Translations under genes and position numbers: made by a program | Shown here: piece by piece, positions 1 to 7,280 of the stretch | How the letters are laid out: each line of letters starts with the position of its first letter | Position numbering within the stretch: the first letter of the stretch is position 1 | NCBI GenBank assembly: GCA_027493055.1 | Contig: JAPUDO010000118.1 | Coordinates: 1 to 64,000 of the forward strand | Reading direction: 5' to 3' | Source of the DNA: Niabella sp. | GTDB taxonomy: Bacteria > Bacteroidota > Bacteroidia > Chitinophagales > Chitinophagaceae | DNA length: 64,000 bases | Notes under the pieces: model-generated | What the model saw: the letters and a program-made list of their open reading frames with translations, nothing else | Databases searched by the model: none | What the model was told of the DNA's origin: nothing

Positions 1-89
1 ATCCTCATGTCAATCTTCACTGTTTCACTCATGCCAGGGATACTGAGAATAGTATCATACACTTTGGCTACATCACTCGTTGTTAGCAT
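1..89 (-). CDS. N-terminal part of a small hypothetical protein (cut by window edge)
   Basis: An open frame reads leftward from an ATG at 89 and runs off the window after 29 codons, beginning MLTTSDVAKVYDTILSIPG. No stop is seen. The fragment is too short to name. It is divergent to the primase gene and separated from it by a region with a perfect inverted repeat at 152-176. A sequence matching the Bacteroidota -7 box (TACTTTTG on the minus strand, 133-126) lies about 37 bp upstream of the ATG, which supports real expression, but no well spaced -33 box was found. Confidence 0.55.
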   Translation of the reverse strand, partial: MLTTSDVAKVYDTILSIPGMSETVKIDMR

Positions 90-151
90 AATCACACGGT
101 TTTAATTTAAACAATACTCACTGCACAAAAGTAAATGACAAAGGTTTTTGC

Positions 152-176
152 ATCCTCATCAAAATATGATGAGGAT
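152..176. promoter_or_regulatory. Perfect 10-bp inverted repeat between divergent genes
   Basis: ATCCTCATCA (152-161) and TGATGAGGAT (167-176) are exact reverse complements around a 5-base AT spacer. The repeat sits between the leftward gene starting at 89 and the rightward primase gene starting at 245. That position fits an operator for a dimeric regulator better than a terminator, since there is no T-tract on either side. Which protein binds it cannot be told from the window. Confidence 0.5.
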
Positions 177-244
177 AGGTTAATGCAATATCGCGTGTTT
201 AACTTGCATAGAAGAACTGAATGTGTGTTTGAAAATGTGTGGTT

Positions 245-1147
245 ATGAATTTCAGGAATAAAAGGCTTTCCATTAGTGAAGCCAAAGAAATAGACATAGT
301 TCATTTCCTTGCTGACTTAGGGTATGAACCATCAAAAATCAGGAACAACGATTATTGGTATTTTTCACCACTTCGGGATGAAAAAACGCCTTCCTTCAAA
401 GTTAATCGCAAGCTGAACCGCTGGTATGATCACGGCCTCGGCAAAGGTGGTAACCTGGTTGATTTTGCTATCCTTTATCACGGCTGCACCGTTTCCGAAT
501 TTCTACAGAATTTAAGCGGTAATCTTTCCCTTCAAAAGCCCTCAATTCAGCAGTCTGTCACCAGACCTGAACCTGAGAATCAAATAAAGATTTTGGGAGA
601 CTTCATACTGTCCTCTACCGCCCTTCTACGCTACTTGCAGCAACGCCGCATACCCGTTGATATAGCTGACCGCTACTGCCGTGAGGTTCGGTATGAACTT
701 AACGGAAAAGTGTATTATGGTATCGGCTTCAAAAATGACCTGGGAGGCTTTGAAATACGCAATCCTTACTTCAAAGCCAGTAGCTCGCCAAAAGGCATCA
801 CCACCATTGATAACAGTGCCGGTGAGGTCATCGTTTTTGAAGGCTTTACCGACTTCCTTTCCTTCAAGGCTACCCACCAACAAGACCCCGAAGACCGCTT
901 TGATTTTGTAGTGCTGAACTCTGTATCCTTCTTTGAAACTGCACGCCCTTTTCTGGAAAAACATAATACCATCAGGCTTTATCTGGACAGAGATGCTACC
1001 GGACAAAATTGCAGTCGGTATGCACTTTCCCTGAGCAGTAACTACAAGGACGAAAGCAGTCTGTATCAGAACCACAAAGACTTCAACGACTGGATAGTGA
1101 ATTTCGGTAAGCCGCAAAGGAAACATCAAAAACAGAAGTTGAAATAA
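245..1147 (+). CDS. Toprim-domain DNA primase of a mobile element
   Basis: A primase-like protein of 300 residues that probably primes DNA synthesis during replication or transfer of the element. The N-terminal part resembles the CHC2 zinc-finger region of DnaG-type primases in its SPLRDEKTPSF and DHGLGKGGNLVDFA segments, but the usual zinc ligands are not evident. The C-terminal half has Toprim hallmarks: VIVFEGFTDFLSF with the catalytic glutamate, then LYLDRDATG and KDFNDW. An in-frame GTG lies at 239, two codons upstream; the ATG at 245 is preferred. It is followed by about 235 bp of noncoding DNA with repeats and then the mobilisation genes. The assignment to small Bacteroidota mobile-element primases is from motif knowledge. 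Confidence 0.85.
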   Translation: MNFRNKRLSISEAKEIDIVHFLADLGYEPSKIRNNDYWYFSPLRDEKTPSFKVNRKLNRWYDHGLGKGGNLVDFAILYHGCTVSEFLQNLSGNLSLQKPSIQQSVTRPEPENQIKILGDFILSSTALLRYLQQRRIPVDIADRYCREVRYELNGKVYYGIGFKNDLGGFEIRNPYFKASSSPKGITTIDNSAGEVIVFEGFTDFLSFKATHQQDPEDRFDFVVLNSVSFFETARPFLEKHNTIRLYLDRDATGQNCSRYALSLSSNYKDESSLYQNHKDFNDWIVNFGKPQRKHQKQKLK

Positions 1148-1170
1148 GTGATAACAGAACTATAAGAGCC

Positions 1171-1212
1171 GCTTTAGCTTCTTAAAGTGCTTTAGCCTCT
1201 TACATGCTTTAG
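1171..1212. repeat. Three GCTTTAG direct repeats (iteron-like)
   Basis: GCTTTAG occurs at 1171-1177, 1189-1195 and 1206-1212, with starts 18 and 17 bases apart. The set lies just after the primase stop and before the inverted repeats upstream of the mobilisation genes. Regularly spaced short direct repeats are typical of binding sites for replication or relaxosome proteins. No function can be proven from sequence alone. Confidence 0.45.
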
Positions 1213-1272
1213 AGCCTTATCAATGTCTGAAGAGGTTCTAAAAGCTGAAAGATTGCAACTTTCCCGCAATCG

Positions 1273-1332
1273 GCCAGATGAACGGTTGTTAAACAACCGG
1301 ATCTGGCTGCCCATCACTCGGAACTCGTGGGC
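1273..1332. other. Candidate origin of transfer (oriT) with nested inverted repeats
   Basis: Arms GCCAGAT (1273-1279) and ATCTGGC (1301-1307) enclose a second perfect pair, CGGTTGTT (1283-1290) and AACAACCG (1292-1299), giving a near-continuous hairpin of about 35 bases. A second short hairpin follows, GCCCA (1309-1313) with TGGGC (1328-1332). It lies about 50 bp upstream of the accessory mobilisation gene and its relaxase, the usual place for oriT in Bacteroidota mobilisable elements. The nic site cannot be fixed by eye. Confidence 0.5.
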
Positions 1333-1382
1333 AGGGCGTCTGAAAGGTGAAAATGAGTTTGAAAACGTGAAAATGATCAGTG

Positions 1383-1772
1383 ATGAAAGAACAAAATTCA
1401 AACAGGACACGCATTATCGGGCTGCGTCTGACACCCGATGAGTATGCTAAAATTGAAAAGAAGTGGAAGGCTTCTACCTGTCGAAAGCTAAGCGATTATG
1501 TACGTCGAAGCCTGTTCGATAAACCCGTTGTAACAACCTACCGTAACAGCTCACAGGATGACTTAATGGCAGAGCTTACCCGGCTTCGCAGCGAGCTAAA
1601 TGCAGTAGGAAACAACTTCAATCAAGCTGTTAAAAAGCTCCATACACTCAGCCAGATCGCTGAATTTAAAAGCTGGTTGATAGCGTATGAAGTGGAGAAA
1701 AATATCCTTAGCAGTAAGGTAGATGAGGTCAGGATAAACGTAAAAAAAATACTGGAAATATGGTTGCAGTGA
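1383..1772 (+). CDS. Ribbon-helix-helix mobilisation accessory protein (MobC-like)
   Basis: A 129-residue relaxosome accessory protein, expected to bind oriT and help the relaxase nick it. The N-terminal part, with the segment IIGLRLTPDEYAKIEKKW followed by LSDYVRRSLF, has the pattern of ribbon-helix-helix mobilisation proteins. The segment ELNAVGNNFNQAVKKLHTL is the conserved 'G-N-N-N-Q' region of the MobC family. The ATG at 1383 is used; a GTG sits one codon upstream at 1380. The 3' end overlaps the relaxase start by 13 bases, indicating translational coupling. In Bacteroidota literature such proteins are often called MobA, with the relaxase called MobB, so a symbol is withheld. Confidence 0.8.
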   Translation: MKEQNSNRTRIIGLRLTPDEYAKIEKKWKASTCRKLSDYVRRSLFDKPVVTTYRNSSQDDLMAELTRLRSELNAVGNNFNQAVKKLHTLSQIAEFKSWLIAYEVEKNILSSKVDEVRINVKKILEIWLQ

Positions 1773-3067
1773 TAAAGCCTGGCCACTCTATGCACCGTAT
1801 TTTCAACTACAATGAGAACAAAGTTAAAGAAGGTGTAGCAGAGTGCATCGGAGCAGAAAATTTTCCGCTGAATGCTGATGAAATGAGCCTGAAGATTAAG
1901 TTAGGCTATCTGCTGAAAAGGACAGAACTGAGAGGGAATGTTAAACGAAACAGCGTACATATTTCCCTCAATTTTGACCCTTCGGAAACACATTTGAGCA
2001 AGGAAAAGTTGATGGGAATTGCCAACGTTTATATGCAGAAATTAGGCTTTGGTGAGCAGCCCTATCTTGTTTATCAGCACCATGACGCAGGTCACCCGCA
2101 TATTCATATAGTTACTACTAATATCCAGTCTAACGGCAATCGCATTGACCTGCATCACCTCGGCATTCGCAAGTCAGAGCCTGCAAGAAAAGAGATTGAA
2201 AAAATGTTTGGTCTTGTAGTCGCCGATGCCCATGCAAGAAGGCAGGCATTCAGGTTAAAACCTATTGATGCAAAGAAGGTACAATACGGGCGTACAGAAA
2301 CAAAAAGAGCCATCACCAATGTACTCGATTCGGTACTGTTTAAATATCACTACACCAGTCTGCCGGAGCTGAATGCAGTATTGAAACAGTACAATGTACT
2401 GGCGGATCGGGGCAGCGAACATTCAAGAATTTTTCAGGGTGGCGGATTGGTTTACCGCATACTGGATGAGGATGGAAAGCCTGTAGGCGTACCCATTAAG
2501 GCCAGCGACTTTTATAATAAGCCTACTCTGAAATTTCTGGAAGAAAAATTTAACCCGAATGATGCCAAACGACAACCATTTAAAAGCCGCGTAAAAAATG
2601 AAATAGACAGGTTGTTTATTGGTAAAACGCCAACATTGGACGAACTGGTAAATCAACTCGAAAGAAAGGGCATACACGTTGCCTTGCGTCAAAATGATGC
2701 CGGGTTGATATATGGCATAACCTACGTAGATCATCAGACCAAAAGTATCTTCAACGGAAGTGCATTGGGTAAGCAATACAGTGCCAAAGCCATACAGGAA
2801 CGATGCGGCTTGAAAGAAGTGATGAAGTCAGAGTTATTACCACAGACAGCTCAAAAAGCAGGCAAAGCTACACAGCCTGCGCAAGTGACCGACCGCGACG
2901 TTAAAACGCTTCCCCAGGATCATACGCCAGATCCAATTAGCATCCCTGTTGGCAATGCACAGGATGCCTTGATACAACCCGACCAGGTAGCTGATTATAT
3001 ACCCGGTCAGCTAAAGAAAAAAGGCAAGAAAAGAAAAAGAAACAAGAACGTTTCCAATAACCAATAA
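1760..3067 (+). CDS. mobB: Relaxase / mobilisation nuclease (MobP-type)
   Basis: A 435-residue relaxase that would nick one strand at oriT and lead it into the recipient cell. The three-histidine metal motif is visible as HHDAGHPHIHIV, with H112, H114 and H116. The N-terminal segment MHRIFNYNENKVKEG is typical of the Relaxase/Mobilization nuclease family (PF03432), and the tyrosine in it is a candidate catalytic residue. The C-terminus is lysine/arginine rich (KKKGKKRKRNK), as expected for a DNA-binding tail. It overlaps the accessory gene by 13 bases and ends 11 bp before the coupling-protein gene, forming a three-gene mobilisation operon. Confidence 0.9.
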   Translation: MVAVIKPGHSMHRIFNYNENKVKEGVAECIGAENFPLNADEMSLKIKLGYLLKRTELRGNVKRNSVHISLNFDPSETHLSKEKLMGIANVYMQKLGFGEQPYLVYQHHDAGHPHIHIVTTNIQSNGNRIDLHHLGIRKSEPARKEIEKMFGLVVADAHARRQAFRLKPIDAKKVQYGRTETKRAITNVLDSVLFKYHYTSLPELNAVLKQYNVLADRGSEHSRIFQGGGLVYRILDEDGKPVGVPIKASDFYNKPTLKFLEEKFNPNDAKRQPFKSRVKNEIDRLFIGKTPTLDELVNQLERKGIHVALRQNDAGLIYGITYVDHQTKSIFNGSALGKQYSAKAIQERCGLKEVMKSELLPQTAQKAGKATQPAQVTDRDVKTLPQDHTPDPISIPVGNAQDALIQPDQVADYIPGQLKKKGKKRKRNKNVSNNQ

Positions 3068-3078
3068 AACATAAAACA

Positions 3079-5076
3079 ATGGCTGTACAGACAGGTGAGA
3101 ACGAACAGGCGCTGAGGAAAATTCTGGACATGACCAGGTTGATCAGTATCGTTATTTTAGTGATACACTTCTATTATTATTGCTATGCTGCCTTTCAGGA
3201 ATGGGAGTTGAGCAGCACTTTCAGCGACCGCATTTTAGGTAATATTTACCGAACAGGTATCTTCAGCAACTTTGTTAAAAGCAAGCTGATTGCTTTAGGC
3301 TTTCTGGCGATTTCGTTGCTCGGAGCCAAAGGCCGAAAGGATGAGAAACTGAATTATAAAACAGCTTTCGCCTACCTCATAACGGGGCTGTTGCTCTATT
3401 TTGCCAGCTACCTTTCCTTGATGCTTCAGTTGCCTGCACAGGAGAAGACAATTGTTTATATAAGCATTACCGCAATAGGTTTTTTACTGATACTTTCTGG
3501 AGGCACATTGCTTTCCCGGATCATTAAAAGCAAGTTCAATAACAAGGATATTTTTAACAAGGAAAACGAGACGTTCCCGCAGGAAGAACGCTTACTGGAA
3601 AATGAATTTTCCATCAACCTGCCGGCACGCTACCGCCTTAAAAACAAGGTTCGCAATAGCTGGATAAATATCATTAATCCTTTCAGGGCGATAATGGTAT
3701 TAGGTACTCCCGGAGCAGGTAAATCCTATTTCGTAATCAGGCACGTCATTACCCAACATATCCGTAAGGGGTTTACCATGTTTGTGTACGACTTTAAGTT
3801 CGACGATCTTTCAAGGATTGCCTACAATTCCTGGTTGAAAAACAAGCATAGGTACGCCAAGCCTCCGCGATTTTTTGTGATCAATTTTGACGACTTAACA
3901 AGAAGCCATCGGTGCAATCCTTTGGAGCCATCAGCCATGACCGATATTACTGATGCTGCGGAATCAGCCCGCACCATTTTAATGGGACTAAATAGAGAGT
4001 GGATAAAGCGTCAGGGCGATTTTTTCGTGGAATCGCCAATTAACTTCCTGACGGCTGTGATATGGTATCTGAAGAAATATAAGGACGGAGAATTTTGCAC
4101 ATTGCCACACGTCATAGAACTGATGCAGGCAGATTATGACAGCCTTTTTACGCTGTTCAGAACAGAAGCGGCTAAAGAATGCGAGGTATTGATCAATCCG
4201 TTTTTAAATGCCTACTTAAATGATGTGATGGAACAACTGGAAGGCCAGATAGCATCTGCTAAAGTGGCTATGGCAAGGCTTTCATCACCACAGTTGTATT
4301 ATGTTTTATCCGGCAATGACTTCAATCTCGATGTAAATAATCCTGACGACCCAAAAGTCGTTTGCATGGGCAATAATCCGCAAAAGATACAGATCTATGG
4401 AGCGGTGCTTTCTCTTTATGTAACCCGTCTTGTAAAACAGGTAAACAAAAAAGGAAAATTGAAAAGCAGTTTGGTTTTTGACGAGTTTCCAACGATTTAT
4501 TTGAACAACATGGACAGCCTTATAGCCACTGCAAGGAGCAATAAGGTTTCTACCTGCTTAGGCATCCAGGATTTCAGCCAGCTTCGCAAGGATTATGGCC
4601 GGGAGCAGGCAGATGTAATTATGAATATTACCGGCAATATCGTAGCGGGGCAGGTTACAGGCGATACCGCAAAACAGCTCTCCGAACGCTTCGGGAAAAT
4701 CATGCAGGACAGGGAAAGTTATTCCATCAACAGCGGGGATACTTCTATCAGTCGCTCAAAGCAACTGGAGGCCGCTATACCTCCATCAAAAATATCGGCG
4801 TTAAGTTCTGGCGAGTTCGTGGGCATGGTAGCTGACGACCCTGATAATAAAATAGACCTGAAAGCCTTCCATTGTGAAATTATCAATGACCACGATGCAC
4901 TAAAAAGAGAGGAGGAAAGCTATAAGGAGATAGAGATGATCCGCAAGCTGGATAATGGCATGGTACAGCGCAATTATTTACAGATAAAGCAGGATATAAA
5001 AGATATTATTCAATCGGAAATGGAACGATTATTAAATAACCCAAGCCTGAGTCATTTGGTGGTCAATAAAGAATAA
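3079..5076 (+). CDS. TraG/VirD4-like type IV coupling protein (MobC of Bacteroidota elements)
   Basis: A 665-residue inner-membrane ATPase that links the relaxosome to a type IV secretion channel. The first 160 residues hold several hydrophobic segments (for example ISIVILVIHFYYYCYAAF and IGFLLILSGGTLL). The ATPase domain has a Walker A GTPGAGKS (209-216) and a Walker B LVFDEF (465-470), followed by TARSNKVSTCLGIQDFSQL, typical of the TraM-recognition domain of coupling proteins. No mating-pore (Tra) genes occur here, so the element is either mobilised by another conjugative system or carries those genes to the left of the window. Confidence 0.88.
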   Translation: MAVQTGENEQALRKILDMTRLISIVILVIHFYYYCYAAFQEWELSSTFSDRILGNIYRTGIFSNFVKSKLIALGFLAISLLGAKGRKDEKLNYKTAFAYLITGLLLYFASYLSLMLQLPAQEKTIVYISITAIGFLLILSGGTLLSRIIKSKFNNKDIFNKENETFPQEERLLENEFSINLPARYRLKNKVRNSWINIINPFRAIMVLGTPGAGKSYFVIRHVITQHIRKGFTMFVYDFKFDDLSRIAYNSWLKNKHRYAKPPRFFVINFDDLTRSHRCNPLEPSAMTDITDAAESARTILMGLNREWIKRQGDFFVESPINFLTAVIWYLKKYKDGEFCTLPHVIELMQADYDSLFTLFRTEAAKECEVLINPFLNAYLNDVMEQLEGQIASAKVAMARLSSPQLYYVLSGNDFNLDVNNPDDPKVVCMGNNPQKIQIYGAVLSLYVTRLVKQVNKKGKLKSSLVFDEFPTIYLNNMDSLIATARSNKVSTCLGIQDFSQLRKDYGREQADVIMNITGNIVAGQVTGDTAKQLSERFGKIMQDRESYSINSGDTSISRSKQLEAAIPPSKISALSSGEFVGMVADDPDNKIDLKAFHCEIINDHDALKREEESYKEIEMIRKLDNGMVQRNYLQIKQDIKDIIQSEMERLLNNPSLSHLVVNKE

Positions 5077-5137
5077 AAAGGTTGAAACACAATTTCCGTC
5101 TGTACCAATTTTGCATTCAATTCAATGTTATAGGCTA

Positions 5138-5350
5138 TCAGCAGCAGGAAGTCCCCAATTGTTTAGGAGGGCATTTAATGGTTCCATAACTGCAATAAAC
5201 GCAACAGTCACCTTGTTTGGGTTTTAGTCTTGTTTTGCAGTTTTCACATTCATAAAAAAACTGGCAAGCATCAGTTGGCATTGTTTCTTCTTTTTGGTGC
5301 CCGCAGTTGGGGCAGGTGATTACTGATTGAAGTATTATTGTTGTGCCCAT
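5138..5350 (-). CDS. GDCCVxC domain protein, linked to the mercury genes
   Basis: A 70-residue cysteine-rich protein. It has an N-terminal CPNCGH knuckle, CENCKTRLKPKQ and then the signature GDCCVYC, and ends PPKQLGTSCC. This matches the family named GDCCVxC domain-containing (seleno)protein, usually found beside merTP in Bacteroidota and Proteobacteria. Here all signature positions are encoded by cysteine codons, so no selenocysteine needs to be invoked. The ATG at 5350 begins one base after the merTP stop; an in-frame TTG at 5365 would overlap merTP and is less likely. Its function is not established; thiol-based metal handling is an inference from cysteine content and context. Confidence 0.82.
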   Translation of the reverse strand: MGTTIILQSVITCPNCGHQKEETMPTDACQFFYECENCKTRLKPKQGDCCVYCSYGTIKCPPKQLGTSCC

Positions 5351-5351
5351 T

Positions 5352-5972
5352 TTATTTGTTGTCAATGATGGTTGATGAAGTTACTTTATAGCCGATGCTG
5401 TTTATACTGTTTGCAATAGTGTCAGCAGATGTTTTACTATTGTCAAACTTTACGATTGCATTTCCATTTTTGTAAGATGTATTAGCTTCAATAACTCCGT
5501 TTACTTTGGAAAGTTCTCCGTTTATGTGAGCTGTACAACCTTCACAGTCCATTCCGCTAATGTTGAGTTGAACCGTTGCAATATTGGCTTTATCAACTAT
5601 GATTACTTTTGTTTCTTGTGGCTTGGAATAAAATATTTTAGCATAGTAAGGAAACGCAATTAGAAGTCCCGCTATAATTGTGACGATGGCTAAAAATGAT
5701 TTTGATTGCCAAAATGATTTTTTGTTATCTGCTTCGCAATCGCAATCAACCTGTTTTTGTGGTTTCAATTTTTTATACCAGGCAAATGCGAAAATTGCAA
5801 TTGTTAAACAAATTAAGTAAGGTCTGTATGGATCCATCCACGAAAAAGATGAGGCAAGTCCGCTTGCACCACCCAAGAAAGCCAAAACAGGAGTAATGCA
5901 GCAAAGCGAAGCTGCAACTGCCGTCAACAGTCCTGCAATCCAGCTTTTATTTTTTTTTGTTGTCATTGTCAT
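5352..5972 (-). CDS. merTP: Fused mercuric ion transporter MerT-MerP
   Basis: A 206-residue membrane protein that moves Hg(II) inward, joining a MerT-like transporter to a MerP-like HMA domain. The first membrane segment carries the paired cysteines LCCITP (C24, C25). A cytoplasmic loop has CDCE (C77, C79). A third membrane segment (FLAIVTIIAGLLIAFPYY) precedes an HMA domain whose binding motif is GMDCEGC (C143, C146). The ATG overlaps the ArsR stop as ATGA. No merA reductase or merB lyase is found nearby, so reduction of mercury would have to come from elsewhere, or the cluster serves sequestration. Confidence 0.87.
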   Translation of the reverse strand: MTMTTKKNKSWIAGLLTAVAASLCCITPVLAFLGGASGLASSFSWMDPYRPYLICLTIAIFAFAWYKKLKPQKQVDCDCEADNKKSFWQSKSFLAIVTIIAGLLIAFPYYAKIFYSKPQETKVIIVDKANIATVQLNISGMDCEGCTAHINGELSKVNGVIEANTSYKNGNAIVKFDNSKTSADTIANSINSIGYKVTSSTIIDNK

Positions 5973-6337
5973 ACTGTCGCCAAATTTTGGTGATTGATAA
6001 TTTTAAAAAACGGTCTTAAAATTTTCAAATGTTCACTGCGTAATGAATAGAAAATAGTTTGTCCTTCCTTTCTGGCTTCAATAATATTCCTATCTTTTAG
6101 TTTGCGTAAGTGTTGAGAAACAGCCGGGATGCTCATTCCTAAAATATCGCTAAGGTCGCAGGGGCAGAGTTCATTTTCTTCTTCAAGCAAAAATAGGATT
6201 TTCAATCGTGCTTCGTTGCCTGCCAAAGCAAGAACCTGTCCCAACTGTAAAAAGGCTTTTGAATTAGCCTTTAATTTTTCACGGCAACTTTTAATTTGTC
6301 CGATGTCTGCTTGCAACCTGATGCAGGTATCACCCAT
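5969..6337 (-). CDS. ArsR/SmtB-family metal-sensing repressor
   Basis: A 122-residue winged-helix repressor, first gene of the mercury operon. It has the ArsR-family recognition region (DLSDILGMSIPAVSQHLRKL) and a wing segment (RKEGQTIFYSLR). Cysteines C58 and C60 in ELCPCDL lie in the position of the ArsR-type alpha3 metal site, and C5 and C18 may add ligands. An in-frame TTG at 6343 is possible, but the ATG at 6337 is preferred. A perfect inverted repeat about 40 bp upstream (6379-6400) is a good operator candidate, so the operon probably derepresses on binding Hg(II) or a similar thiophilic metal. Confidence 0.85.
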   Translation of the reverse strand: MGDTCIRLQADIGQIKSCREKLKANSKAFLQLGQVLALAGNEARLKILFLLEEENELCPCDLSDILGMSIPAVSQHLRKLKDRNIIEARKEGQTIFYSLRSEHLKILRPFFKIINHQNLATV

Positions 6338-6378
6338 TGTCAAACTTTTTGTTTTAGCAAATGTAAGAATTATTTACT

Positions 6379-6400
6379 TATTTAAGCAAATACTTAAATA
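6379..6400 (-). promoter_or_regulatory. Probable ArsR operator (8-8 inverted repeat)
   Basis: TATTTAAG (6379-6386) and CTTAAATA (6393-6400) are perfect reverse complements around a 6-base spacer. The site lies upstream of the ArsR-family gene that heads the leftward mercury operon. AT-rich imperfect or perfect dyads of this size are the normal operators of ArsR/SmtB repressors. Binding by this protein is inferred from position. Confidence 0.6.
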
Positions 6401-6420
6401 TAATATAGATACTCCATAAG

Positions 6421-6857
6421 ACATACTCACAAAACACCCATTAAAATTCATTTTTCTTTAAAAGTGCATGTCCCTTTGGGTCGGGTCATTCCAGGGTACG
6501 CTTCGCTTCCGTCCCTCTTTCATCGGGACCGGCTCGTACCTCACCGCCTTACATCCCCCTCATGCTTTATTATACAAGTGAATAACAAGTCCTGATTGGT
6601 TGAGATAGCAACCAACCTGCTTTGGCATTTTCCAACGAAACGGGTAAAAAGGCAGCTAAGATAGTTACGCCTTCGTTGCTACGAGCGCATAATGCTGCGC
6701 TGCGCTTGCACCCTTCGGGACTTATAGCTCTCCGCGCCTCCGTCTCCACTCTGTCGCTGCTTTCTTTTTTCCCGTTTTTTCTTTTGGAAAAATGCTTTTA
6801 GGGCAGGCGGGTGAAAAAAAAGTAAACAAAATGGTTTCACAATTAAAATTAAAAATC
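6421..6857. other. Noncoding, structured, relatively GC-rich segment before ssb
   Basis: No convincing gene was found. A nested hairpin can be drawn: GGTACG (6495-6500) pairs with CGTACC (6535-6540) and inside it GTCCC (6511-6515) pairs with GGGAC (6525-6529). The rest is richer in GC than its surroundings, with runs such as CCCTTCGGGACTTATAG and pyrimidine-rich tracts before the ssb start. It could be a long structured leader, a single-strand initiation site or a replication/transfer-associated sequence of the element. Confidence 0.4.
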
Positions 6858-7241
6858 ATGAACATCATTGGCAGATTAACGAGGGACGCACAAATCAGCA
6901 CCTTGCTGAGCGACAAACAGGTAGTGAATTTTTCCGTAGCAGTGAATGACAGCTACCGTAACAAACAGGGCGAACGAGTGGAACACACCGAGTATTTCAA
7001 CTGCGCCTACTGGATTTCAACAAATGTAGCAAAGGTACTCACCAAAGGAACATTGGTAGAACTCAATGGCAGGGTGAGTGCAAGAGCATGGATTGGTGGA
7101 GATGGTGAGGCACACGCAGCACTCAATTTCCATACATCAAAAATCAAATTGTATGGAGGCGGTAAACGGTCCGTAGCAGGTGGTAACAGAAACGACTCCG
7201 CAGTACCTGCTAACAATGGCACAGACGATTTGCCTTTCTAA
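6858..7241 (+). CDS. ssb: Single-stranded DNA-binding protein of the element
   Basis: A 127-residue OB-fold protein that coats single-stranded DNA during transfer or replication. It begins MNIIGRLTRDAQ and has the core segments VVNFSVAVNDSYRN, VEHTEYFNCAYW and LVELNGRVSARAW. It ends with the acidic, SSB-like tip DDLPF, used by chromosomal SSBs to recruit partner proteins. In-frame ATGs at 6831 and upstream would add an unusual basic extension; the ATG at 6858 matches the family start. It heads a long rightward gene run that includes the PRTRC cassette. Confidence 0.9.
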   Translation: MNIIGRLTRDAQISTLLSDKQVVNFSVAVNDSYRNKQGERVEHTEYFNCAYWISTNVAKVLTKGTLVELNGRVSARAWIGGDGEAHAALNFHTSKIKLYGGGKRSVAGGNRNDSAVPANNGTDDLPF

Positions 7242-7280
7242 TCACTCATTTTCATTTATCAACTTTTAAAAATTACAATC

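Noticed and set aside
1223..1441. 72-codon plus-strand open frame between primase and the mobilisation genes
   Set aside because: It covers the inverted repeats of the candidate oriT and overlaps the RHH gene in another frame; the product has no protein-like pattern.
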